From the NCBI GenBank assembly GCA_037447655.1, contig JBBHKE010000738.1, positions 1 to 57,615 on the forward strand: a stretch of 57,615 bases of DNA. Direction: 5' to 3'. The notes below the pieces were generated by a model. That model worked only from the letters and a program-made list of their open reading frames with translations. It searched no databases and had not been told where the DNA came from. Positions 21,940 through 31,200 of this stretch are shown one piece after another; positions within the stretch are counted from its first letter, which is position 1; the number at the start of each line of letters is the position of its first letter. This DNA is from Zygnema cylindricum. Its lineage: Eukaryota > Streptophyta > Zygnematophyceae > Zygnematales > Zygnemataceae. A program made the translations under genes and the position numbers.

Positions 21940-22470
21940 CTACCCGAAGTGTCCACATTGTTTATGGAGATTGGTAATCAGAGTTTCTCGATCTGAGGGA
22001 GGAGGAACCACTTTCCTAGTACCGTCTGTCCATTTCCGGAGGAGTACTCCTCGGTCCCATTCATATGCCGCCATCCTGGTCTGAACTCGGGATAATTGCA
22101 TTCCAGCCAAGTGGGAAAGAGGGGATCCCTGCTGAATAGATTGGAGAGCTTCGGAGTCGTTCCAAATGTCTTTCCGTCCGGCTCCTATGGGTGCCTGCCC
22201 CTCAACATCTGCTGCAAAAGTTGACAATTCCCCCCCAGATGGAAGAAGACAAATGAAGGCGGAGGATGCTCGAATGAGTCCCAAACTGATTTCCGGATCC
22301 TCGTCGTGCCGAGCCCCGGTGGCATCCAGGGTAGAAGGATCGGGGTTTCGGCTCAGTCCGTCGGCATTCCCATGAATTTCCCTTGCCCGGTGGACAATGC
22401 TGAAATCATATTCCTGCAGGAAAAGAACCCATCTGGCGAGTTTGCCGGTCAACTTACTATTTTCCATGAT
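21940..22470 (-). pseudogene. Gypsy RNase H end and integrase N-terminus
   Basis: Starts right after the stop that ends the RT frame; MENSKLTGKLARWVLFLQEY and GNADGLSRNPD are the usual RNase H-connection sequences, with the last catalytic Asp in ADGLSR. The end, LHKQCGHFG, is the HH of the integrase zinc domain. The TAG at 21,940-21,942 then interrupts, probably replacing a Gln codon. Confidence 0.8.
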
Positions 22471-24060
22471 CTATTTCAAGGGTTGGTGATCGGTGAATAA
22501 TGTGAAATGGACCCCGTACAAATAAGGTCTGAAATGCTGGATGGCCCAAACCGCGGCAAGAAGCTCCCCATGATAACTGCTATAATTTCCCTCAGCTCGG
22601 TTATTGCTCCGGCTGGCGTAAGCCACCACATACTCGGCACCTGCGTCGTCAACTTGAGCCAAAACAGCTCCCAATCCAAACCTACTCCAATCAGTGTAAA
22701 GGAGGAAAGGCCTTCGGTGATCAGGCATCCGAAGAACTGGGTGCTGCTTCAGGGCATCCTTCAAGAACTGGAAAGCGATCTGCTGTTCCTCGGCCCACAG
22801 CCATTCTTGATCTTTCCGCAATAACTTATTTAGGGGCTGGGCGTGACTACTGAACTCAGGAATAAACCTGCGATAGTAGTTGGCCAGGCCTAGAAAGGTG
22901 CGCAAGGCAGAAATGTCATACGGGGGAGGAAGAGCGTCCAGGGCCGCAACCTTAACCATATGGGGACCCACTGTCCCAGGAGTCACCTCATGTCCGAGGT
23001 AAATGATTTTCTGCACCCCAAAAATACCCTTGCCCGGGTGATATTTCAAGCCCGCTGCTTGAAGGGCCCGGAGAACGATCTGGATGTGCTCCAGATGTTC
23101 CTCAAAAGTCCTTGAGAATATTATCACATCGTCGATGTAGCACCGGGCAGAATCGATTCCTCGGAGCGCTTCGTCCATGGCCCGTTGGAACTTGGATGGT
23201 GCATTCTTCAGTCCGAAAGGCATATAAAGCCACTCATAAAGTCTGGATCCGGCCCAGAATGCCGTTCTCTCCCGGTGTTTTGGTTCCATGGCAATCTGGT
23301 GGAAACCATTCTTCATGTCCAGTGTGGAGAAAATAGTGGCCCCAGCCAAGGAGTCGAATATCTCTTCCGGAGTTGGCATTGGGTACCGGTCAGGAATTGT
23401 GGCCGTGTTCAACATGCGGTAGTCCCCACACATTCGGAAGTCCACTGTTTTCCCGGATGAATCCTTCTTAGGAGGGAGGACTGTGGGGGAAGCAAACCCA
23501 TGGAGTCCGGTACTTTCCTGAACCAACCCTGCGTCCACCAAAGTTTGAACCTTTGCAGTAACAAACTCTTTTTCTTTGAAGCTGAGAGGATATTGTTTCT
23601 GCCAAACCGTTGCGGTTTCGTCGATCAAATCTATCCGAAAGGGGGTTCTTTTGTAGATTCCGACATCTGTTTCGGACCATGAGAAAACCTGAGTGTTTCT
23701 AGCCAAGAGTTCTGTTAGCTGTTCTTTCTGCTGAGGGTCCAGTTGTCCCCCCAGAGTCCAGTCCATTTTCCCCGGCTCGACCGCAGCCCAAGCTTCTGGT
23801 GGTCTTCCCCAGAGGTTGATGTCGAATTCTAGCCCAACCTGTGGTTCTGCCTCTATCCCTCCGGATAATACTTTACTGCTGACAACTTCCGCTAAGCTGT
23901 CTCCTTTTGAGCTACTGTTCCCCCCCACTAAAGGAACTCTCGGGTGTAGAAATTTTCTCTCTCTCCCCCCCTCAAGCTGCAAAGTTGCTTGCATGGACAG
24001 TAACTGTGGAGCTTGAAGGTAATTCCTGCCTGAATCTGGAGCGTGAAGACTGGAATAGGC
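22471..24060 (-). pseudogene. Gypsy reverse transcriptase and RNase H
   Basis: The frame is open for 580 codons from 24,213 to TAG at 22,471-22,473. RT: VDFRMCGDYRMLNTATIPDRYPMP, FSTLDMKNGFHQI (motif A Asp), FGLKNAPSKFQRAMDEAL and CYIDDVIIFS (YxDD catalytic pair), then GLANYYRRFIPEFS. RNase H: LLYTDWSRFGLGAVLAQ, YHGELLAAVWAIQHF and LFTDHQPLK, giving three catalytic acidic residues. The stop falls where LKW is expected, so it is likely TGG to TAG. RT itself looks catalytically intact. The first ~50 residues of the open frame belong to the methyltransferase motif IX/X. Confidence 0.9.
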
Positions 24061-25219
24061 AAGAGCATGTTTCACAACCCATGTAATGGCATTTAAATCC
24101 ATGCTTTGCCCTATGAGGCTGCATCGCTGTAGGTCTGAAATACCTGGTGCTGCCGTGGTTTTGGATGAAACCCCATTGCATGTTCTCGTTCCGATATGGT
24201 TGGTGCTGTCCATAGTCTTTCCTTGCTGTCAAAAATCATTCCAGCTGCTCCTTTCCGGTAAGCGTGACTGTGAGGAAAAGATACCAACGTGGGTAGTGCT
24301 CGACGTGGGAATCCGGGGGTATTGCATTGGAAAAATGGAGTACGATCAGGTTTGGTTACAGGTGTCGACATTCTTCCTTTCCCAAGTATCTGCTGTACTG
24401 AAATCTGGGGGTTGGGGGTTCGTTTCTGCAACAGTTGACGGAGGACTGGAAGAGGGATCATATTGGTCCAATATGCCCGCAGCCTGTGCGCTCGAGATTC
24501 TATTTGAGCAGCGTCAAAAACCAAGGGAGCTCCCAGAATACGGGTTACCTGATTCCAACTTTCTGCAACCTGCTTTCGTTTATCATCCCCGGGTGGACAT
24601 TCTCGAGAATATACCCCACTGGTGTGTCCTCGAGCTGCTGAATCCACGATATCAATGTAATCATCCGATAGAAAGTTCCACTGCGGCGATCCTGATGTCC
24701 TCTTCCTCGTCCAGCTAGGGAGTATCCCTGACAAGGCCATCCCGCCACAACCAGATCTACTCTTCCCAGACTAGCTAAATGCGGTGCCATTATATTATCC
24801 ACATTCTGGGGAAGACTTCGGTGAGCTGTGGAAGTGGAAGACACTGGAAGCTGTTGAGGGTATAGGCGGTGGAGTTGATATAGGCGGTGTTCGCTGACAG
24901 CTCGAGCTTCTGGTGAAATTTCCAATGCTGTGTATGACTCCACCCGATACCCTGCCTTTAAAACTGCTTCCAAATCATAACTGATTCCCGAAAAAAAAGA
25001 TAGAATCCGAAGTCCGGAGTCTGGGACTGTCAATGACACCACTTGTCGATTGAAGTCCCCTCTCCCAGTCTTGGTTTGTAAAACATCTGACTGGATCGTC
25101 GAATCTGTTTTCGGTAATTGTAAGGCCGAGAAGGTTTGATCCACTCCCCGCCGGAGTTTCGCCCCCTGCAATAATCTGTCTGTGTATTCCCTTTCCCACC
25201 GCTTGGAAATCGAGAATTG
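24060..25219 (-). pseudogene. Retroelement-encoded cytosine-5 DNA methyltransferase, DNMT3/DRM-like
   Basis: Three overlapping frames together give the complete domain. Frame 1 (25,219-24,545, in phase with gag-pro): motif I LRILSFFSGI near 24,985-25,014, LEIS (cofactor-binding acidic residue), motif IV VVAGWPCQGYSLAG near 24,714-24,750 with the catalytic Cys, and motif VI YILENV near 24,600. Frame 2 (to 24,111): motif VIII DAAQIESRAHRLRAYWTN near 24,480-24,520, a short target-recognition region (ILGKGRMST), and LW...EREHAMGF. Frame 3 (in phase with RT): motif IX/X RCSLIGQSMDLNAITWVVKHAL. Motif order is canonical, not permuted as in plant DRM. The AHRxRAYWxN box and the small recognition region are as in DNMT3. 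The two -1 shifts sit near a GGGG run (24,587-24,590) and an AAAA run (24,159-24,162, minus strand). It would transfer methyl from S-adenosylmethionine to cytosine; activity is untested. Confidence 0.88.
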
Positions 25220-25228
25220 CTAGATGTC
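25220..25228 (-). promoter_or_regulatory. Possible stop-codon readthrough site between protease and methyltransferase
   Basis: The context UAG-CAA-UUC matches the leaky plant-type context UAG-CAR-YYA at all but the last base. The next frame continues unbroken for about 225 codons into methyltransferase motif VI. The stop could equally be a simple C to T or G to A mutation. Confidence 0.3.
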
Positions 25229-28200
25229 CTCGGCAATATCTGTGGAACTGTCAAACAGCTCCGCCGGAGAGGTGGTAGAATACACGGGGTAACAGCCAGA
25301 CACCAGAACATTTGTCTTTCCCCGGTTCCATAAATCCAAAGGAACCACAACTTTGGTTCCTTCGGGATTCCCTGGGTCCCGAACTGTACATTGCTCATTC
25401 CAAACACTCAAACTCATATTCATGCGGGTCCAAGTTGCCATTCCCAACAGAATTTCAAATTGATTCCCTTCTACCACTAAGAAAGGAAGTCCAATTTTCA
25501 CCTTCTGTCCCGCATCATCTGAGAATTCAATGTCCATGGCTTTGATGATTCCATGGACTGGCTGATTGCCGCTACTGACTGTGCTCAGGCAGATGTTACT
25601 CGGGCAGATCTTGGGTCTGAGTTCTTCCGGCATTTTCTGCAATGCAGAAGTAGTAATGAGGTTGGGAAGTGCTCCGGTATCAACCACAACGTCCTGATAC
25701 CCGCCGTACCCGTTCAATTTGAAATTCCTGGTCCGGTTTAGAATGAGTGTTACGGACAAAGTTTTGTAGTCCCTATCCGCCATAGGGGTCTTAGGATCTG
25801 AAGACAAGTATACCGCCGTGGGTGGTGTCACCGTGTCGACTTTGTCTTTTCCAGAATGGATCTCTTCTCCCAGGGCCTGAATGAGGATCTCTTCGGGCAG
25901 ATTATGGGAGGAAGCAAGGGTCTTGACATGGGTTAAGGCATAAGGCATCAAATGCCGGACCAGCATAACAGCAGGCTTGGAGGAATGGAGCGGAACCTTT
26001 GGGGAGGATGTAGGCGAAATTTGTTCCTGATCCGGTTCTATCTCTTCGTTGCCATCAGTTTCAGAACCGGAATCGGGTACGGGTGGAGTTTTTGGTGCAT
26101 TCTCGTCCGGGCGTTCGGCCATAAACTGCTCAAACCAATCCTGAGTGCTTTGTTTGTCTTCTTCCAAGGTTTTTGTCTCTGGCTGCAGTTTCTCTTTCCT
26201 GTAATTTTCGAAACCGAGAGGCAATTTAGGTTGAACAGGAAGAGGAGGGGGGTGAGTGGGCTTAATCCCAAGGCCTATGTCATTGTTCAGAATGACTGCC
26301 CTGGGCGTGAAGGACAAAGGCCCGGTGGCCTTCCGGTGGTGGTCCTTTGGGCCCATTTTCCGCCCGTCTCTCCTTTGATTCGAGGTTGAGGAGCGGAGTT
26401 GTCTTCGACCATCTCCCACTCCAACATTCCAGGCTCCGTGCAGGAAACTGCTGGCATGGTGGGCATTTGGGGGTTCCAAATCCCAACCCATCATATCGTC
26501 TTCGTTAGCCCCTGATGTACTTTGAAGCTCAAGCTCCGCTAGCTTTTGTAGTAACTCTTGCTTCTGTCTTTGGAGTCGTTGCGCTGCCGTAAGAGGAGCA
26601 AGCCGGTAAGTCGACCCCAATCGAAGTGCAGCCAATTCTGCCGCCATGGCAGCCATCTGTTGACTCTGTTGTTGGATTATTATCTCCGATGTAAGTCTGG
26701 CTGGAGCAGTCGTTAATTGTTCCGGTGTCACTGGTGTAGGTAGCACTGGGCGCTCCCAAGGGTAAAGGAGTTGTAGGGGAAGAGGGTTAACGGCAATCTC
26801 TCCTCCTCTTGTGAACAGAGCAAATTGCATCATTTCCTTCGGGATCCCGTTCTTCCGGAAACATTGCCCCTCCTTATGCCCCATAAAACCACAGGCCTCG
26901 CATTTGTGACCCTCGGTGGTATACTTGCTCTGAATCTCGTTGGATATCTGAGCATCGTCGAACTTGGGCAGTTTGATTTGCCGCAATTGGGACAGGGACA
27001 TTTTCGAAGTTTCGCTCCGTGGAGTGGGTCGGTAATTGTTCTTAGTGACCAGTGTTCTCTCCCCCCCCCCAGCTCCTTTGAGTCGTTCTTCATGCTGCTT
27101 CTGGTTCCTCTCCGAACGTTTTACCTCCCATTCTCTCAACTTGAGGGCTAGCTCCGGTTTGAGTGTCTTGCTGCAGCGTTTCCATCCATGTCCAGGTTGT
27201 TGGCAATTTAGGCAATTGTACAGAATCACCCGATCGTTGGCCCCCATTGCAGGTTCTGGCCCGCTGTCCACAACTTGCTTCCCTTTAAGCTTCCGCAAAG
27301 CTTGGAGTTCCGCTTGTTCTTCCCCACTTAAGGAAGTTTCCCCGGCGAATCCCGAAAAATTCGCTCTTGCCTTGCCGGTCACGACTTTTTCTCTCGCCTC
27401 ACTGTGAACAAAGTGGTCGTATAACTTCATGGCCACCACGGATATGTCCTTGGCCGAGGGATTTATGTCCTGGATGGCCTGTCCTGCTATCCAGTTATCC
27501 AGGGCAGTCTGCCCTGTCGGTCCAAAGGAATTACGGACAACAATGAAATACTTTGTCGCCATTGCGGGAAGGTCAATGGTAGACAGCTTAGTCTTCTGAC
27601 AAAGACTGGAGAGGCGGTTAAAAAGCGTCTGAGGCGTCTCATTCTTCAAACACCAGAATTCCGTGAATTCCTTGATGGCTGACTCATTCCTTTCGGTGTA
27701 GAGGAGTCTCCAGATGTTTAGAAGAGTAGTGCAAGGGGTGGGATTTGCCACCATACGAGTCGCCGCCCGGGCTGACTGAATTGCTTGCAGCTGGTTAACA
27801 TAGGCCCTCCCTTGAGCCTGCAACTTCATATCATCGGTGAAGGTAGCTGTTACAGGGGTCGCCGCTGCGGCAGCCAAATCTGCCTGCGCTCGTAAAACTT
27901 TAGCATCCAGGGCCGGATTTGAGATTTTGATGCTTGGAGCCATCAAGAGAGGTTGACGCTCCTTATAATCTGCCAACGCCCCTCCAGAGAGGTAGTTGAC
28001 CATCATGGGAAAGAGAGTTGTTTCGAAGCCGTCTGGAATAGCTCCTCCCCTGTACTTATTGATTTCCGATTGAGTGAAAGATTTCCACAACAACTCGAAA
28101 TCTGAGAAAGCGATCCCTGAGCTGTCCCCTGTAAATATTCGAATATCCCCCATTTCTTTCTCTTCTTCCGCTGGTTGGGTGAACTGGGAAAAGGAAAGGT

Positions 28201-30454
28201 TGGTGGGACTAACGAACTGTGCCAGCGAAGTAACCCCTTTGTCCTCTTCTTCGGGACCGGCACCGCCTTCTCCTCCGGTAGGAGATGCTGTTCTGCTAGG
28301 CGCGGATACTCCTCCCGCAAAGGAAGTACCAACCCCTGAAAGGATTGTTGGAGGAAGGGTATTCCTCACGGGAAGAATTCCTGGCCCCTGGGGAGCAGAG
28401 GGTATCTGCGTATGAAGACTTGACTGGCCTGGGGTCGCAGAAGGAAGGGCCCACTCCCCTACGTCCACTCCTCGATATCCACGGGAATACCTTTCGTCCT
28501 GACGAACTGTCTCCTCTGAATGGATGTGGATCCGAGGTCTGTTCAAAGGTTGATCTCCGGGCAGAGATGGAGAAGAAGACGACGAAGGTCTGTTCTGAGG
28601 AGAAGGAGTTTGTCTTCGGAAAGGAGTCTGTTTCCGGGGCCGTCTTCGGGAGGTTTCAGGAGGTGGAGTTCCGAAACTAGAGGAAGGGGAACGCCTGTGA
28701 GGAGGGGAGTATACGTCGTACTTATAGGGTAAATTCAGCGGACCTGGGGACCCACGGTCGGCTCCAGTAGGAGAAACGGCAGGAGATGGAGAGGAGATGG
28801 GATTGTCCCGGGGTTCTGCTACTGGAGCCTGGGAGTGGGAAGTAGGAGGATGAGGAGGGAAGGGAGGAGGATCAGGGGACAGTCTGGGTGGAGGAGAAGG
28901 AGGGGTAGACGGTCTCAAAGGGATGTGAATCCTTTCGTCCGGTCGTAACTCCACTAAGGCCTCAACAGCTTCAGAAACCTCCACCGAAACAAAAGTAGGC
29001 TCTCCCCGCGGAGCCGCTTCGAGTTCAGACGGTAAATCTGCACCCAAACCCCCAATATTAGGTCTTGTGTCTGCCCCCTCTTCCCACGGAAGAGGAGGTT
29101 CCCGACCAATCTCCGAAGGAGGAGCCTGGGGTGGAGCTCCGGGCGGGGTTTCCGCTACGGGTGTGGGAGGGATCCGCCCACTGAGGATCCCACTGGTCCT
29201 CCGCCTAGCTTCCCGGATGAGATTCAATTCCCGCTCCCACAACTTTCTCCGTTCTTCCTCAAATGCCTCCCAATCTACTGTAACGGGTTTCGTCTCCGCC
29301 GTAGCCGATCCCTGAGATTTTAAAATTTCCACTAGTTCCTTAGCCCTTTCCACTACTCCGGCCAGATCAGCTATCCCGGCTCCTAGAACTTCTGGATCTG
29401 TAGGCCTGGCTCTCCAGAATCCCTCGGACAACTCTTCCGGTTCTGTTTCCGGAACCTCTGGGTCAATATGTTCGGGTCGCCAGAACCCTCCATCAGGGCG
29501 GACCCGGGGTGCTGGAGGGGTAGATCTCTCGGTGGAGACTGGCACTGGCGTTGGAGAAGGTTCTTTCTTGGGAATAGGTGCAAATCTACCCTTGCTATCC
29601 CTGTGGTCAAACTTCTTCCCCCTCCCCGACTCTGGAGCCCTGCTATCGCTGCCATCTTCTCTCCTGTGAGACCTCGAAGCAGGGCGCCCTCGGGACGCTC
29701 GGCTCGCTGCAGTGTCTTGAGAAGAAGATGGAGGAGGGCGAGAAGGAGGAGCCCTCCTAGGCCTTTCCTGCAAGGACTGTGAGGAACCACTCTGTGAAGA
29801 GCTACTTAGAATCTCCACCACCCCTCCCACTGGTTTAACCACCCGAGGTCGATCCGACCGAGACACTCTTTGCACCAACTCCTGCTTGACCTTCAGTTCA
29901 TGAAGATCATGAAGAGCAAGGAGTTCCTTTCGACTAGGGCGGCTGGGATCCGTCAAAACCGCAGGGTCAATCTGAATTTCGGCCCTGGGAATCTTTGATC
30001 TGGTGTGAAGCCCAACCTCGGGAAGGGGACCCAAAAGGGGCTCCCGATGAGCTTGCCTCTTTGGCCTGGCCCGGGGTAACACTCGGTTTCTTTCTTGAGC
30101 CTGTGCTCTGGACTCCTTTCTTTCCACGGCAAAGGTTCTGGAGGCCTCCGCTAAGGAGGGAAAATGTTCAGGAGTGAGGCTAGGAGGAGATGGGGGCGAA
30201 GTTTGTGGTTCGGGTGGTTTTGGAGGAGTTTCAACCCTAACAGGTTCAGGCATCATCCCCTGGAGAAACCGCTCTATGTTGGCCGACGAGGTAAAGGGGA
30301 CGGATTCTTCGGGAACCTGTGACTCTTCTTCTGATACCACTGCTTCTTGATTCGCCCGTTCTTCCGGCCTGGCACCGTAGAGATTCTTATTTGGAGCTTC
30401 ACCTCCCCCCATGATGACGAACGTCTCGAAAGAAGAATTAACGACAGGGCACAA
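25220..30454 (-). CDS. Gypsy gag-protease polyprotein (1,744 codons, intact)
   Basis: Residues 1 to about 800 are Pro/Ser/Arg/Glu-rich and probably disordered; MGGGEAPN at residue 15 is an alternative start. About residues 800-1,060 form the capsid-like region (MGDIRIFTGDSSGIAFSDFELL ... NIWRLLYTERNESAIKEFTEF ... TPQTLFNRLSSLCQKT). Two zinc knuckles follow: CLNCQQPGHGWKRC (about 1,080) and CEACGFMGHKEGQC (about 1,182), both C-x2-C-x4-H-x4-C. A Gln/Ala/Leu-rich helical stretch comes next. Near residue 1,588 DVVVDTGALPNLIT is the aspartic protease box. The frame ends with TAG at 25,220-25,222, followed in frame by CAA TTC and then the methyltransferase. The N-terminal extension is unusually long for a gypsy gag. 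Confidence 0.9.
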   Translation of the reverse strand: MCPVVNSSFETFVIMGGGEAPNKNLYGARPEERANQEAVVSEEESQVPEESVPFTSSANIERFLQGMMPEPVRVETPPKPPEPQTSPPSPPSLTPEHFPSLAEASRTFAVERKESRAQAQERNRVLPRARPKRQAHREPLLGPLPEVGLHTRSKIPRAEIQIDPAVLTDPSRPSRKELLALHDLHELKVKQELVQRVSRSDRPRVVKPVGGVVEILSSSSQSGSSQSLQERPRRAPPSRPPPSSSQDTAASRASRGRPASRSHRREDGSDSRAPESGRGKKFDHRDSKGRFAPIPKKEPSPTPVPVSTERSTPPAPRVRPDGGFWRPEHIDPEVPETEPEELSEGFWRARPTDPEVLGAGIADLAGVVERAKELVEILKSQGSATAETKPVTVDWEAFEEERRKLWERELNLIREARRRTSGILSGRIPPTPVAETPPGAPPQAPPSEIGREPPLPWEEGADTRPNIGGLGADLPSELEAAPRGEPTFVSVEVSEAVEALVELRPDERIHIPLRPSTPPSPPPRLSPDPPPFPPHPPTSHSQAPVAEPRDNPISSPSPAVSPTGADRGSPGPLNLPYKYDVYSPPHRRSPSSSFGTPPPETSRRRPRKQTPFRRQTPSPQNRPSSSSSPSLPGDQPLNRPRIHIHSEETVRQDERYSRGYRGVDVGEWALPSATPGQSSLHTQIPSAPQGPGILPVRNTLPPTILSGVGTSFAGGVSAPSRTASPTGGEGGAGPEEEDKGVTSLAQFVSPTNLSFSQFTQPAEEEKEMGDIRIFTGDSSGIAFSDFELLWKSFTQSEINKYRGGAIPDGFETTLFPMMVNYLSGGALADYKERQPLLMAPSIKISNPALDAKVLRAQADLAAAAATPVTATFTDDMKLQAQGRAYVNQLQAIQSARAATRMVANPTPCTTLLNIWRLLYTERNESAIKEFTEFWCLKNETPQTLFNRLSSLCQKTKLSTIDLPAMATKYFIVVRNSFGPTGQTALDNWIAGQAIQDINPSAKDISVVAMKLYDHFVHSEAREKVVTGKARANFSGFAGETSLSGEEQAELQALRKLKGKQVVDSGPEPAMGANDRVILYNCLNCQQPGHGWKRCSKTLKPELALKLREWEVKRSERNQKQHEERLKGAGGGERTLVTKNNYRPTPRSETSKMSLSQLRQIKLPKFDDAQISNEIQSKYTTEGHKCEACGFMGHKEGQCFRKNGIPKEMMQFALFTRGGEIAVNPLPLQLLYPWERPVLPTPVTPEQLTTAPARLTSEIIIQQQSQQMAAMAAELAALRLGSTYRLAPLTAAQRLQRQKQELLQKLAELELQSTSGANEDDMMGWDLEPPNAHHASSFLHGAWNVGVGDGRRQLRSSTSNQRRDGRKMGPKDHHRKATGPLSFTPRAVILNNDIGLGIKPTHPPPLPVQPKLPLGFENYRKEKLQPETKTLEEDKQSTQDWFEQFMAERPDENAPKTPPVPDSGSETDGNEEIEPDQEQISPTSSPKVPLHSSKPAVMLVRHLMPYALTHVKTLASSHNLPEEILIQALGEEIHSGKDKVDTVTPPTAVYLSSDPKTPMADRDYKTLSVTLILNRTRNFKLNGYGGYQDVVVDTGALPNLITTSALQKMPEELRPKICPSNICLSTVSSGNQPVHGIIKAMDIEFSDDAGQKVKIGLPFLVVEGNQFEILLGMATWTRMNMSLSVWNEQCTVRDPGNPEGTKVVVPLDLWNRGKTNVLVSGCYPVYSTTSPAELFDSSTDIAEDI

Positions 30455-31200
30455 TACTCGCTTCCGCCAAGAGAGCTTCCAAAGTCAAAAAGCTACTATC
30501 CCCTCTAATCCGAAGGAGACAGGTGGCTTTTCAGTACTGTGCTTAATCCACAGGAAGTCTATAGCATTCGTTCCCTCAAAACCCACTGTTTTGATGCCAG
30601 GAAATTGCAGTTTTACTCCGGGAAGTCCCCGCCAAAGCAAAGGAGACTACAAGTGAAGACACAAATGCACTACCACGTGGATATATAAAAATAAATGGGA
30701 ATGGCTGTTTCAGATTTAACAATATCACCTTGACCGCAGAAATTAAATTATAAGATGGAAGATATAAAAGATGGTGAAGCAAGCTTAACATACCCCGGCA
30801 ATTTACGATGACAATAGGAGAAAGGCGAAATCTCTCCTGATGGCAGCGTAAATAGGTATGGTACTCCTTCAACCCTCGGTGTCCGCAGCTCAGAACCGAC
30901 TAGACTCTTCTCAATTTCAGCAGCGAAAAATCCAAAAATCACCCAAAGGGAAGGCAGTGCCAATCGCCAACCCGAACTATGATTCCCAAAATGGACAAAT
31001 CCAAAACAGAGATGGCAATAGAGTCAAACAACACAAAGATTCTCCAAAAGAATGTTTGTTGGAATTTCTGAGGGTTTTCACAGGAGACAATACTGAAAAG
31101 CAACCTGTCTCCTTCGGCCCCAAGTGCCTTATACAGCAAAAGCTTGTCCAGTTCAGGTCCCAAAAGTCAAACCTACGCTATTAGCCAATGAGCGGCCAGC
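30455..31200 (-). other. Gypsy leader and possible 5' LTR region
   Basis: No domain is visible on either strand. In element sense, TGGCATCAAAAC at 30,599-30,588 resembles a tRNA-Met-type primer-binding site (TGGTATCAGAGC, 9 of 12 bases), which would put the 5' LTR end near 30,600-30,605. No copy of the adjoining sequence was found at the other end, so the assignment stays weak. Confidence 0.25.

Larger units (their letters stand above)
20669..30600 (-). mobile_element. Ty3/gypsy-type retroelement carrying a DNA methyltransferase and a PHD finger
   Basis: Element-sense order: leader, gag (two CCHC knuckles), aspartic protease, cytosine-5 DNA methyltransferase, RT, RNase H, integrase (HHCC, DDE core, GPY/F-like module), PHD finger, hairpin, polypurine tract. 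RT before integrase places it with Ty3/gypsy, not copia. From the first ATG (30,454) to the last stop (20,710) the coding span is 9,745 bp. Gag-pro and the first methyltransferase half share one frame; RT to PHD all share another. Two -1 shifts in the methyltransferase account exactly for the difference. No LTR pair was recognised. Its lower end abuts the 3' end of copia element E. Confidence 0.85.

Noticed and set aside
24086-24718. 210-codon plus-strand open frame across the methyltransferase region
   Set aside because: It is antisense to the methyltransferase motifs and shows no domain; a shadow of GC-rich coding DNA.
24060-25219. Methyltransferase as a host gene fragment interrupted by the retroelement
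   Set aside because: It is in frame with gag-pro on one side and with RT on the other once two single-base shifts are allowed, has no introns, and leaves no gap in the element order.
29468-29782. Plus-strand Arg-rich open frame within gag
   Set aside because: Antisense to the Pro/Ser/Arg-rich gag extension; composition explains the open frame.
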